DNA of 47,993 nucleotides from a virus, in the IMG/VR virus record IMGVR_UViG_3300034105_003429, positions 1-47,993 of that record; one strand, written 5' to 3'. The notes under the pieces were generated by a model. The model was not told where the DNA came from. It did not search any database and worked only from the letters and a program-made list of their open reading frames with translations. Shown in pieces: positions 38,113 to 45,771 of this stretch (within the stretch, counting starts at the first letter, position 1; each line of letters starts with the position of its first letter). The position numbers and the translations under genes are program-made.

Positions 38113-39301
38113 TACTTTAGACAAGCAATACACCAACCTGCTCCAAGACATATTAGACAATGGAGTAGTTAAAGGTGACAGGACAGGTACAGGAACGGTC
38201 TCAGTTTTTGGACGCCAAATAAGACACAAAATGTCCGAAGGGTTTCCACTACTTACAACTAAAAAGATGCCATTCAAAACAATCGTAACAGAACTTCTTT
38301 GGTTCTTACGAGGTGATACAAATATTAAGTATTTGGTTGATAATAATTGCCATATTTGGGATGGAGACTGTTATAAGAGATATTCAATTACAATGGGAAT
38401 GACTGGTCAGGTAGAATCATTAACGCAAGAAGAGTTCATCAACAAAATTAAAACAGATAATGAGTTTGGAAAGATGTGGGGTGAGTTGGGGCCTATTTAT
38501 GGTAAGCAATGGAGAAAATGGGATGTAAAACCTACCATGAACTCAGAAACAGGTGAAATCTTTATTGGGAACGTATGGGTAGACCAAATCCAAAATCTAA
38601 TCAACGATCTTAAAACAAATCCAGACTCAAGACGATTAATGGTCAATGCTTGGAATGTTGGAGAATTAGACCAAATGGTTCTTCCACCTTGTCATTATGG
38701 AATTCAAGTTTATACAAGAGAGTTGAGTGAAGGTGAAAGAGAAGATTTATATTGGAAAAGATATGGTTATGATTCAGTAAATATGGAAGGTAATGATTTA
38801 ACTGGAATCCCAACCAGAGCAATCTCCCTAATGTGGAATCAACGTTCAGTAGATACGTTCTTAGGTTTACCATTCAACATTACAAGTTATGGACTCCTAT
38901 TAGAAATCTTGGCAAAAGAGGTCAATATGGTTCCTGATCAGTTAATTGGAAATCTTGGCGATGTTCACCTTTATTCAAATCATATTGAACAAGCAAAGAA
39001 ACAAATAGGAAGAGAATTAAAATTCCCAGAAAGGGCAGAAATGCTAAAAGACAAAATGGGTGAGGAACAATACAATAAAGCAGTTGATGAATTAATGCCA
39101 TTTGGTGGGGGTATGAGTGAGTATTTTGAAACTTATAACATTCCATACAGTACTAGTGAACCTTTTCCATTACCGACGTTAAAAATAAACCCAAACAATA
39201 AAATGAGAATAGGTGGCGGAATATTTACATATGATAGAGGTGATTTTACTGTTGAGAACTATCAATCACACGCAGAAATTAAAGCACCACTAAGTAACTA
39301 G
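38084..39301 (+). CDS. thyA: Thymidylate synthase (ThyA)
   Basis: The start at 38084 is chosen because the family N-terminus (KQYTNLLQDILDNGVVKGDRTGTGT) begins just after it; upstream in-frame codons to 38027 lie in the homing gene. The ~405-residue product shows GDRTGTGT near residue 26, the LLWFLRGDTN block near 70, LPPCHYG with the nucleophilic Cys near 201, FLGLPFNITSYG near 258, GNLGDVHLYSNH near 285 and NYQSHAEIKAPLSN at the end. It methylates dUMP to dTMP with methylene-tetrahydrofolate. It is longer than bacterial ThyA (about 264), with insertions in the middle and near the C-terminus, as in several phages. Confidence 0.9.
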   Translation: MEKINAIKNNTLDKQYTNLLQDILDNGVVKGDRTGTGTVSVFGRQIRHKMSEGFPLLTTKKMPFKTIVTELLWFLRGDTNIKYLVDNNCHIWDGDCYKRYSITMGMTGQVESLTQEEFINKIKTDNEFGKMWGELGPIYGKQWRKWDVKPTMNSETGEIFIGNVWVDQIQNLINDLKTNPDSRRLMVNAWNVGELDQMVLPPCHYGIQVYTRELSEGEREDLYWKRYGYDSVNMEGNDLTGIPTRAISLMWNQRSVDTFLGLPFNITSYGLLLEILAKEVNMVPDQLIGNLGDVHLYSNHIEQAKKQIGRELKFPERAEMLKDKMGEEQYNKAVDELMPFGGGMSEYFETYNIPYSTSEPFPLPTLKINPNNKMRIGGGIFTYDRGDFTVENYQSHAEIKAPLSN

Positions 39302-39302
39302 T

Positions 39303-39617
39303 ATGAAACAGCATAAAGCAAAAGTCCGTAAAATAGTTAAGGAGTGGAAAGAAGCCACCAATACAGAAATTTGGGAAGGCGTTCGAGATAACTTTATATT
39401 TGCTTTTATCGGAGCCACCTTAGTAGTATTTATAGCAACCAAAACCGACATTGCAGTTCTACTAGGTTATTTGACATATTATTCTTTTATGGGTAAGATT
39501 TTAAATAGACCTAAATATGTTACAGATTTTGGAAAACTAATAGTGTTTCCAATACCATCTGCAATTGGAGCCTACATAGGTTACAAATTAAGTTATTTCA
39601 TATTAAATCACCTGTAA
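39303..39617 (+). CDS. Small membrane protein
   Basis: A 104-residue protein starting 1 bp after thyA. It has a basic N-terminal helix and then two or three hydrophobic segments (about residues 32-48, 50-64, 80-100). No family recognised. Confidence 0.65.
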   Translation: MKQHKAKVRKIVKEWKEATNTEIWEGVRDNFIFAFIGATLVVFIATKTDIAVLLGYLTYYSFMGKILNRPKYVTDFGKLIVFPIPSAIGAYIGYKLSYFILNHL

Positions 39618-39653
39618 AATTGAAACTTTTAAATTAACTTAAGTATAATTAGT

Positions 39654-40367
39654 ATGAAGAAACTTACTATAATAAGCCACATATACAACGAGGAATATTT
39701 ATTACCTTGGTGGTTAAAACACCATAAAGATATCGCCGATCATGGTATAATTATTGACTATCATTCGACAGATAGATCGCTAGAAATAGTTAAAGAAATT
39801 TGCCCAGATTGGACAATTATTACATCAAGAAATGAAAAATTTCAGGCAGATCTTGTCGATGCTGAAGTTATGGATATTGAAAGTACAATTGATGGGTTTA
39901 AATTATGTCTTAATACTACAGAGTTCTTTGTACCTAAAGAAGACTTAAATATATTATTTGACGATCAATTACCAGATACTGTCTATAGAATAACAAAAGC
40001 AACTATGGTAGATAATGATGAAACCAATATAGTTTTACCAGAAGAAAGTTTAGTAGAAAAAAAGAACTTTGGATTAATAGAAGACGAATGGTATGTCTAT
40101 AGATATTCTCATAATAATACAACAGGTGAGTATACTTTAGGAAGACATCATTCTTATTTGCCAAATATTAAAAACATAGATTCATTGATATATTTCTATC
40201 AATTTTCTCCATGGACACCTGAACTTATAGCAAGAAAGCTACAGATTAAAAACAATATTCCAGATTCAGACAAAGAAGCCGGCTATGGTTCTCAACATTT
40301 TTGGACATATAAGGACATGCTTCATGTAAAACAAAAATTTTTAGAAAAATCATTTACAATAAATTAA
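39654..40367 (+). CDS. Glycosyltransferase family 2-like protein
   Basis: The 237-residue protein starts ISHIYNEEYLLPWWLKHHK and continues IIDYHSTDRSLEIVKEICPDW, the GT-A fold nucleotide-binding start seen in GT2/GT92-like enzymes. The usual DxD position is instead LNTTEFF near residue 85, as in its neighbour, so catalysis may use an altered metal site. It opens an AT-rich sugar island with an epimerase and a C-methyltransferase. The acceptor is unknown. Confidence 0.75.
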   Translation: MKKLTIISHIYNEEYLLPWWLKHHKDIADHGIIIDYHSTDRSLEIVKEICPDWTIITSRNEKFQADLVDAEVMDIESTIDGFKLCLNTTEFFVPKEDLNILFDDQLPDTVYRITKATMVDNDETNIVLPEESLVEKKNFGLIEDEWYVYRYSHNNTTGEYTLGRHHSYLPNIKNIDSLIYFYQFSPWTPELIARKLQIKNNIPDSDKEAGYGSQHFWTYKDMLHVKQKFLEKSFTIN

Positions 40368-40371
40368 TTGC

Positions 40372-41142
40372 ATGAAAACAATCATATCACATTTTTACAA
40401 TGAAGAATATCTTCTCCCTTGGTGGCTTAAACATCACAAACAATTTTTTGACCACGGAATTATGATTGATTACCATTCTACGGATAATTCAGTTAATATA
40501 ATTAAAGAAATTTGTCCGACTTGGGAGATAGTTGAAAGTAAAAATCTTTTTTTTGATAGTTCAGATATTGATAGGGAAATTGAAGAAATAGAGAAGAGAA
40601 TTAATGGATGGAGAATAGTTTTAAATACTACTGAATTTTTAGTGGGTGATTATTCTTACATTGATAATCATGATAATAATACGATATTAATTGGTAATTA
40701 TGTTTTTGTTGACGATAAAACTGAAAATTTAGATAAAAATAAACCAATTTACAATCAAATAAGTTTTGGTTATATTGAACATGACGCTACACACGCTTGT
40801 CAAACTATTAATTTAGGTAATAGACCAAATAGATTGCTACACACTGGAAATTTAAAATATCCTATCTCAGGCGGTAGACATTATGATGGAAAAGTCTCAA
40901 CCGAAGATTTGGCTATTTTTTATTATGCTTATTTGTTAAAAAATGAACAAATAATTAAACGTAAATTACAAATTCAAAATAAAATATCTGAATATGAAAT
41001 TAATTTGTTTAAAGAAGTTTCACACCCAAATATAACAAATTACGAAGATTTTATATTTAAAATTTTAAAACATCAATACCCAAAATGCGAAGATTTAACC
41101 CTTCAAATCTCACGATTAGTTAATTTACAAACAAATCATTAA
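40372..41142 (+). CDS. Glycosyltransferase family 2-like protein, paralogue
   Basis: The 256-residue protein is a clear paralogue of the preceding gene: both begin with ISH-YNEEYLLPWWLKHHK followed by IDYHSTD and LNTTEF. It differs downstream, with a HDATHACQT block. A tandem duplication followed by divergence suggests different acceptors or sugars. Codon use is very AT-rich compared with the rest of the window, suggesting recent acquisition. Confidence 0.75.
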   Translation: MKTIISHFYNEEYLLPWWLKHHKQFFDHGIMIDYHSTDNSVNIIKEICPTWEIVESKNLFFDSSDIDREIEEIEKRINGWRIVLNTTEFLVGDYSYIDNHDNNTILIGNYVFVDDKTENLDKNKPIYNQISFGYIEHDATHACQTINLGNRPNRLLHTGNLKYPISGGRHYDGKVSTEDLAIFYYAYLLKNEQIIKRKLQIQNKISEYEINLFKEVSHPNITNYEDFIFKILKHQYPKCEDLTLQISRLVNLQTNH

Positions 41143-41149
41143 ATTTTTC

Positions 41150-42082
41150 ATGAAAAAAATACTTATTCTTGGTGGTGAAGGATACATTGGAAGTCAATTA
41201 AAAAATATCTATAACTCACAGTATGATATTACGTCAGTTGATTTATGCTGGTATAACGCTACATCTAAAGAAACTATCGTAACTGACTTTAATTTATTAT
41301 CACAATCAGACATTCAAAAGCATGACGTTGTTATTCTTCTTGCAGGGCATTCTAGTGTTAAGATGTGTGAAGGGGATATTAAATATGCATATAATAATAA
41401 TGTTAGAAATTTCGTTAATTTATTATCTAATCTTTTACCTAGTCAAAAATTAATATATGCTAGTAGTTCAAGTGTATATGGCACAGCTATTGAAACAGAG
41501 GTTAATGAAAATTTTCATAGTTTTATGCCACATAATCAATATGATATATCTAAACATATTATTGATTTATATGCACCAAAATTTAATGTTCAATATTATG
41601 GCTTAAGATTTGGTACAGTTAATGGGTATTCACCGCACACAAGAAAGGATGTTATGATAAATTCTATGGTGTATAGCGCTTTAAATAATAATGAAATAAA
41701 ATTATTTGGTAAAGATATTAGAAGACCTATACTAGGATTAAATGATTTAACTAGAGCCATTAAAATAATTATTGATTGCAGTGAAGATAAACGAGGTATT
41801 TATAATTTAGCATCATTTAATAAAACTTCCGGAGAAATAGCGTATGGCGTAAGTTCTATTATAAATATACCTGTTAAAGAATATGATTCCGATCCTTTCT
41901 CTTTAATAGCAAAAGCAGAACAACCAAAAACATATAATTTTTCAATAGATAGTTCTAAATTTTGTGAAGCATTTAATTTTAAGTTCAAAGATACTATTGA
42001 AACAATTACAAATAGCATTTTTATTAACTTTAATAATATAACATTTACAGACAGATCAAATATAATAGAATATGAAAAATAA
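41150..42082 (+). CDS. NAD-dependent sugar epimerase/dehydratase (extended SDR)
   Basis: The 310-residue protein has the Rossmann start LILGGEGYIGSQL (residues 5-17), SSSSVYG near 104, the catalytic YDISK near 134 and a GLRFGTVNGY block near 152. It matches NAD-dependent epimerase/dehydratases that make activated sugars for surface glycans. It overlaps the methyltransferase gene by 11 bp, so the two probably act in one pathway. Acceptor and exact product unknown. Confidence 0.85.
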   Translation: MKKILILGGEGYIGSQLKNIYNSQYDITSVDLCWYNATSKETIVTDFNLLSQSDIQKHDVVILLAGHSSVKMCEGDIKYAYNNNVRNFVNLLSNLLPSQKLIYASSSSVYGTAIETEVNENFHSFMPHNQYDISKHIIDLYAPKFNVQYYGLRFGTVNGYSPHTRKDVMINSMVYSALNNNEIKLFGKDIRRPILGLNDLTRAIKIIIDCSEDKRGIYNLASFNKTSGEIAYGVSSIINIPVKEYDSDPFSLIAKAEQPKTYNFSIDSSKFCEAFNFKFKDTIETITNSIFINFNNITFTDRSNIIEYEK

Positions 42083-43304
42083 ATTTACAATACCTTGTGT
42101 TCAAAATACGGAATGCCTTGCATGCGGAAATTCCAATATTAGATCTGTATTAGATCTAGGTAGTCAGCCATTAGCAAATAATTATCATAGCGGTGAAGTG
42201 CAAGAAGAATACCCACTTAATTTAATGTTGTGCCAATCATGTTTTCATTTGCAACTTAGTCATATTGTTAATCCCGATTTGATGTTTAAGAATTATTTAT
42301 ATGTTAGTGGAACCACTAAAACTCTTAAAGAATACTTTGATTATTTTGCAGCTAAGACTATCGAATATTTGCCAATTGCAACTTCTATTTTAGACATTGC
42401 ATGTAATGATGGCACGCAATTAGATTCATATAGCAGGCTAGGATTAGCAACGTATGGAATAGATCCGGCTGAAAACTTATATGCTGATTCTAAAATAAAA
42501 GAACATAAAATAATATGTGACTATTTTAACTCAACATCAGTTCATAAATTTGAAGGCAAAACTTTCGATATTATAACTGCACAGAATGTATTTGCACATA
42601 CAAGCTATACAGTAGACTTTTTAAATACATGTAAAAAAGTAATGAATGACAATTCACTTTTATTTATTCAGACTTCACAATCAAACATGATACAGAATAA
42701 TGAATTCGATACAATTTATCATGAGCATTTATCATTTTTCAATAGTAATTCTATGAAGGCTCTTGTTGAAAGATGCGGTCTAACATTATATGATGTATTT
42801 AAAACTGATATCCATGGCACTAGCTATGTTTTTGTAATATCTAAAAGTAATATTGAACCTAAGAAGGGTGTTAGTGAAAATCTATTAATAGAGAAAACTA
42901 TTGGATTGACTGAAATTTTAACATATCCTGAATATGCGTTAAAATGTTATAAAACAACATTTGAATTAAAAAATAAATTAATTGAATTTAAAAAAGATGG
43001 GTATATCTTAGTTGGCTATGGCGCTGCCGCTAAAGGAAATACTTTTTTAAATTTTGGAAAAATAGAATTAGATTTTATTATAGATGATAATCCTTTAAAA
43101 CAAAATCTTATGACTCCAGGAATGAATATATCAATATTTGGACCGGAAAAAATTACTGAAATTCCGGAAGATGCTAAAATTGTTTTTGTTCCACTAGCTT
43201 GGAATTTTTATTCTGAAATTAAATCACGAATAACTTTACGTAGAAAAAACAAAAACGATATATTTGTTAGGTATTTTCCAAATCTTGTATTAGAACAAAA
43301 CTAG
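42072..43304 (+). CDS. Sugar C-methyltransferase (SAM-dependent, zinc-finger N-terminus)
   Basis: The 410-residue protein has an N-terminal zinc site (ECLACGN...LCQSCFH, about residues 15-59), a SAM-binding LDIACNDGTQL near 107, the catalytic YHEHLSFF near 216 and a C-terminal domain with GYGAAAKGNT near 314. This order is diagnostic of TylC3/NovU-type deoxysugar C-3 methyltransferases acting on nucleotide-linked keto sugars. With the epimerase and two glycosyltransferases it would build a branched-chain sugar. The gene is AT-rich like the rest of the island. Confidence 0.88.
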   Translation: MKNKFTIPCVQNTECLACGNSNIRSVLDLGSQPLANNYHSGEVQEEYPLNLMLCQSCFHLQLSHIVNPDLMFKNYLYVSGTTKTLKEYFDYFAAKTIEYLPIATSILDIACNDGTQLDSYSRLGLATYGIDPAENLYADSKIKEHKIICDYFNSTSVHKFEGKTFDIITAQNVFAHTSYTVDFLNTCKKVMNDNSLLFIQTSQSNMIQNNEFDTIYHEHLSFFNSNSMKALVERCGLTLYDVFKTDIHGTSYVFVISKSNIEPKKGVSENLLIEKTIGLTEILTYPEYALKCYKTTFELKNKLIEFKKDGYILVGYGAAAKGNTFLNFGKIELDFIIDDNPLKQNLMTPGMNISIFGPEKITEIPEDAKIVFVPLAWNFYSEIKSRITLRRKNKNDIFVRYFPNLVLEQN

Positions 43305-43321
43305 ACAATGATATATAGTTA

Positions 43322-43516
43322 ATGAAGACATTTAAAGAATTTATGATTGATGAAGCCAAAACAATCGGCTTAGAGGATATTCAACCTAATAATGAAATTA
43401 ATCCAGTCGAACCAGGAGATGGCGAAGACCCAAGACTGGTAAAAATTAGACAATTCAAAGGAACTGTTGCAGATTATGCAAGTTACTGGGAAGACCGAAT
43501 TAAAGGCGATATATAA
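43322..43516 (+). CDS. Small protein with capsid-targeting-like N-terminus
   Basis: The 64-residue protein begins MKTFKEFMIDEAK, close to the T4 internal-protein signal (MKTYQEFIAEA) with an apparent I-D-E/A cleavage point after residue 11. The rest is acidic and Pro-rich. It could be a packaged internal protein or a scaffold fragment. A GATATATAG occurs just 5' of the start, too close to be its own promoter. Confidence 0.65.
   Translation: MKTFKEFMIDEAKTIGLEDIQPNNEINPVEPGDGEDPRLVKIRQFKGTVADYASYWEDRIKGDI
43508..43516 (+). promoter_or_regulatory. Putative late promoter (GATATATAA)
   Basis: GATATATAA overlaps the stop codon of the previous gene and lies 32 bases before the start at 43549. It may be partly coding coincidence. 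Confidence 0.3.
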
Positions 43517-43548
43517 ACTGGTACTAAAACCTAAAATATCTTAATACA

Positions 43549-43716
43549 ATGGAGTTTATCGAAGCAGAAGCCACTTTGATAGACATTCCAAGGGTTAAAG
43601 AAAAGATTAACGAGGATCAAATTAATGAAGTAGTCCGTTTTGACTGCGATTATTTTGATTTAGATTACTATGAATCGGAAGACTTGGTAATGTTTGGAGT
43701 TGGCGGTCCGGGTTAA
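43549..43716 (+). CDS. Small acidic hypothetical protein
   Basis: A 55-residue acidic frame (MEFIEAEATLID..., CDYFDLDYYES) between the previous gene and a terminator. It has an AT-rich start region and genome-like codons. Function unknown. Below common length cut-offs. Confidence 0.6.
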   Translation: MEFIEAEATLIDIPRVKEKINEDQINEVVRFDCDYFDLDYYESEDLVMFGVGGPG

Positions 43717-43723
43717 AAGAATT

Positions 43724-43751
43724 AAAGCGTATCTTATGGTACGCTTTTTTT
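43724..43751 (+). terminator. Intrinsic terminator
   Basis: An 8-bp stem AAAGCGTA/TACGCTTT (43724-43731, 43740-43747) with an 8-base loop and a T run. Confidence 0.8.
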
Positions 43752-43773
43752 ATTAAAAATAATTCAATAAAAG

Positions 43774-43806
43774 TTTTACCGTGTCAGGTTTTTTGTTTAT
43801 ATTTAC
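43774..43806 (+). promoter_or_regulatory. Early-type phage promoter P11
   Basis: TTTTAC (43774-43779), 18 bases, TATATTTAC (43798-43806); ATG 23 bases downstream. Only the 3' half (TGTCAGG) of the P12 stem is present, so no hairpin forms. Confidence 0.75.
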
Positions 43807-43829
43807 ATATTAATATTAAACACTAAATT

Positions 43830-44399
43830 ATGATTTACACTTATTGCAAAGATTCTTTAGCATTTAAAAGGATTAGAACATCTATTTATTTTAAGATTGG
43901 AACCATCTTTTTAATTATGTTTATTAGCGCGAGTTTTATTGCGTACCAGATTGGACTCAGTAATTCTATTCAAAATTTAACATCAGAGGAGAGAATCACC
44001 CTCATTAATGAAAAGGATGCATTTAGTAAAGAGAAGATGGCTACCATGCTTGCTGACTTAAACGTAAGATATCCATGGATTCCTATGGCACAATCGATGA
44101 TAGAAACTGGCCAATGGAAGAGCGAAGTTTTCCTTGAGAACAATAATCTCTTTGGTATGCGAGAGGCCAAATCCAGGATAACCACATCAATTGGGACCAA
44201 TCTTAACCATGCTGAATATAATTCGTGGAGAGAAAGTGTCTATGATTATGCATTCTATCAGAGTAGGTACTTAGGAAATATTAAAAGTGAATCGGAGTAC
44301 TATCAATATTTGGATGCAAGTTATGCAGAAGACCCTGGGTATGTTAATAAAGTTAAACAAATTGTAGAAAGTCGTAGCCTAAAGAAACTTTTTAATTAA
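43830..44399 (+). CDS. Membrane-anchored glucosaminidase (GH73-like) lytic enzyme
   Basis: The 189-residue protein has an N-terminal TM/signal-anchor (about residues 22-42), then a glucosaminidase domain with AQSMIETGQWKSEVFLENNNLFGM near residue 87-110 (catalytic Glu in SMIETG) and YNSWRESVYDYAFYQ near 130-144. It cuts the glycan strand of peptidoglycan. The anchor places it in the envelope, complementing the cytosolic amidase at 34492. It has its own early-type promoter, so it may also aid DNA entry or wall remodelling. Confidence 0.82.
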   Translation: MIYTYCKDSLAFKRIRTSIYFKIGTIFLIMFISASFIAYQIGLSNSIQNLTSEERITLINEKDAFSKEKMATMLADLNVRYPWIPMAQSMIETGQWKSEVFLENNNLFGMREAKSRITTSIGTNLNHAEYNSWRESVYDYAFYQSRYLGNIKSESEYYQYLDASYAEDPGYVNKVKQIVESRSLKKLFN

Positions 44400-44401
44400 T
44401 G

Positions 44402-44410
44402 GATATATAA
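44402..44410 (+). promoter_or_regulatory. Putative late promoter (GATATATAA)
   Basis: GATATATAA ends 24 bases before the ferritin start, the spacing also found at 28986 and 45740. Confidence 0.45.
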
Positions 44411-44434
44411 CCTATAAAAAATATAATAAATTTT

Positions 44435-44929
44435 ATGGTAAATCCAATGACTCTTAGTGACGTGGTAGTAAATACTCTTAATGCCCGAATTGGTGATGAG
44501 TACACTGCACATTATTTTTACAACGCTGCTCACAACTGGTGTGCTGATAAAAACTACAAAAATGCAACAGCTTTCTTTGCTGGTGAAACTGCATCAGAAT
44601 TAGAACATGCTCAAAAATTACAAAAGTATTTAGTAGATTGGAATTGTGTTCCTGCCTTACCAAAGGTTGAACCTAATTTTAAATTTACAAGTCTAGTTGA
44701 TATTGTTGAAAAAGCATACCAATTAGAACTGGATCTTTTTAATAAATATATGAAAGATTCTCAATCAATTTTTGCAATTGACTTAGCAACCTTTGATTTC
44801 TTACAAGGGTTTAGACAAATTCAAACAGATTCTGTTATTGAATATTCTGACTTAATTAATGCATTAGAATTAATTAATGTTAATAATAAACTTGATGTTC
44901 TTCACTTTGAAGAAATATATTTCGTTTAA
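44435..44929 (+). CDS. Ferritin-like protein
   Basis: The 164-residue protein is a four-helix ferritin-type chain. Helix A has RIGDEYTAHYFYNAAHNW with a ligand Glu near residue 22, helix B GETASELEHAQKLQKYL with Glu/His ligands near 54-57, helix C EKAYQLELDLFNKYM near 95, and helix D FLQGFRQIQTDSVIEY near 127. The ExxH and paired Glu pattern suits a ferroxidase ferritin. It would store or detoxify iron. A late-type promoter precedes it, so it may be virion-linked or protect phage DNA late in infection. Confidence 0.8.
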   Translation: MVNPMTLSDVVVNTLNARIGDEYTAHYFYNAAHNWCADKNYKNATAFFAGETASELEHAQKLQKYLVDWNCVPALPKVEPNFKFTSLVDIVEKAYQLELDLFNKYMKDSQSIFAIDLATFDFLQGFRQIQTDSVIEYSDLINALELINVNNKLDVLHFEEIYFV

Positions 44930-44971
44930 TATTCAGTATTTTAACTAAATTAATAATTATGGACCCCGATA

Positions 44972-45214
44972 GTGAAACTTATACAAAAAATAAAAATAAC
45001 CAAATCAAACTTGGCGACATGGTGCATGATGTTAGCCCTGTTTTTCAACCCTTTGGGGTTCGACGCCGTCCAATATTGGCTGATAGGGATGACTGGAAGT
45101 TTGCTATGGGCGAATTTCGCTTTGTATTGTATTGCGGGATCATTCTTTGGGCTCTCTATGGTTTTTCGAAGATTGTATAAAAGAGACGAAAGAAGACGTA
45201 ACGATAAATATTAA
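44972..45214 (+). CDS. Small membrane protein, GTG start (alternative overlapping frame 44959-45180)
   Basis: This frame gives an 80-residue protein with two clean TM segments (CMMLALFFNPLGFDAVQYW, WANFALYCIAGSFFGLSMVF) and a basic tail. It resembles a common small bacterial/phage membrane protein with an N-P-L/F-G-F-D motif. It uses GTG. Another frame, ATG at 44959 to 45180, gives a 73-residue protein with one TM at its end and a better start codon, but less typical composition. Both could be translated; I favour this one on protein character. Confidence 0.5.
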   Translation: MKLIQKIKITKSNLATWCMMLALFFNPLGFDAVQYWLIGMTGSLLWANFALYCIAGSFFGLSMVFRRLYKRDERRRNDKY

Positions 45215-45233
45215 AACTTTAACAAAAATAATC

Positions 45234-45264
45234 AACCTGACATTTTACCGTGTCAGGTTTTTTG
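45234..45264 (+). terminator. Intrinsic terminator overlapping promoter P12
   Basis: A 9-bp stem AACCTGACA/TGTCAGGTT (45234-45242, 45251-45259) with loop TTTTACCG and a T run. The stem differs from the other copies but the loop is the same promoter box. Confidence 0.85.
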
Positions 45265-45275
45265 TTTATATTTAC
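45243..45275 (+). promoter_or_regulatory. Early-type phage promoter P12
   Basis: TTTTAC (45243-45248) in the loop of the terminator, 18 bases, TATATTTAC (45267-45275); ATG at 45293, 17 bases downstream, the shortest leader. Confidence 0.8.
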
Positions 45276-45292
45276 ATTATAATTAAAACACT

Positions 45293-45748
45293 ATGAAAAA
45301 AATACTTTATATTGACCTTGATGGAGTAATGGTAGACTTAGAGAGTCATGCAATCAAGAGACATGGACCCAATGCAGTTGAAAAACTTGGGCGATTAACT
45401 TCAATTGACAAAGAACTTTTTGAAGAACCTGAACCTATTCCAGGCGCTATTGAAGCAGTCAAATACCTATGGGATAAATTTGACATCTACTTCTTAACAA
45501 CTGCACCTTGGAGCAATCCAACAAGTTTCTCATCTAAAAGAAGATGGGTACAAAAGAACCTTGGCAAATATGCCCATAAGAGATTAATTATCTCACATCG
45601 TAAAGACCTTTGTATTGGAGACTTTTTAATCGATGACCGTCCAAATAATGGAGCTGCCGAATTCCGTGGAGAATGGATTCAATTCGGACAACCAGGATTT
45701 GAGGATTGGACCGAGATTATAAACTATCTTGAAAATCTTGATATATAA
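45293..45748 (+). CDS. 5'(3')-deoxyribonucleotidase (NT5C-like HAD)
   Basis: The 151-residue protein has the HAD motif I YIDLDGVMVDL (residues 6-16), motif II YFLTTAPWSNP near 69-79, and KRLIISHRKDLCIGDFLIDDRPNNG near 95-119 (Lys and DD of motifs III/IV). This compact arrangement with TTAPW matches 5'-nucleotidase type C, which removes phosphate from (deoxy)nucleoside monophosphates. It may tune dNMP pools with ThyA. Confidence 0.85.
   Translation: MKKILYIDLDGVMVDLESHAIKRHGPNAVEKLGRLTSIDKELFEEPEPIPGAIEAVKYLWDKFDIYFLTTAPWSNPTSFSSKRRWVQKNLGKYAHKRLIISHRKDLCIGDFLIDDRPNNGAAEFRGEWIQFGQPGFEDWTEIINYLENLDI
45740..45748 (+). promoter_or_regulatory. Putative late promoter (GATATATAA)
   Basis: GATATATAA overlaps the stop of the nucleotidase gene and ends 23 bases before the start at 45772, the first of the capsid-targeting-like genes. 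Confidence 0.45.
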
Positions 45749-45771
45749 AACAAATATAATATATTAATAAT

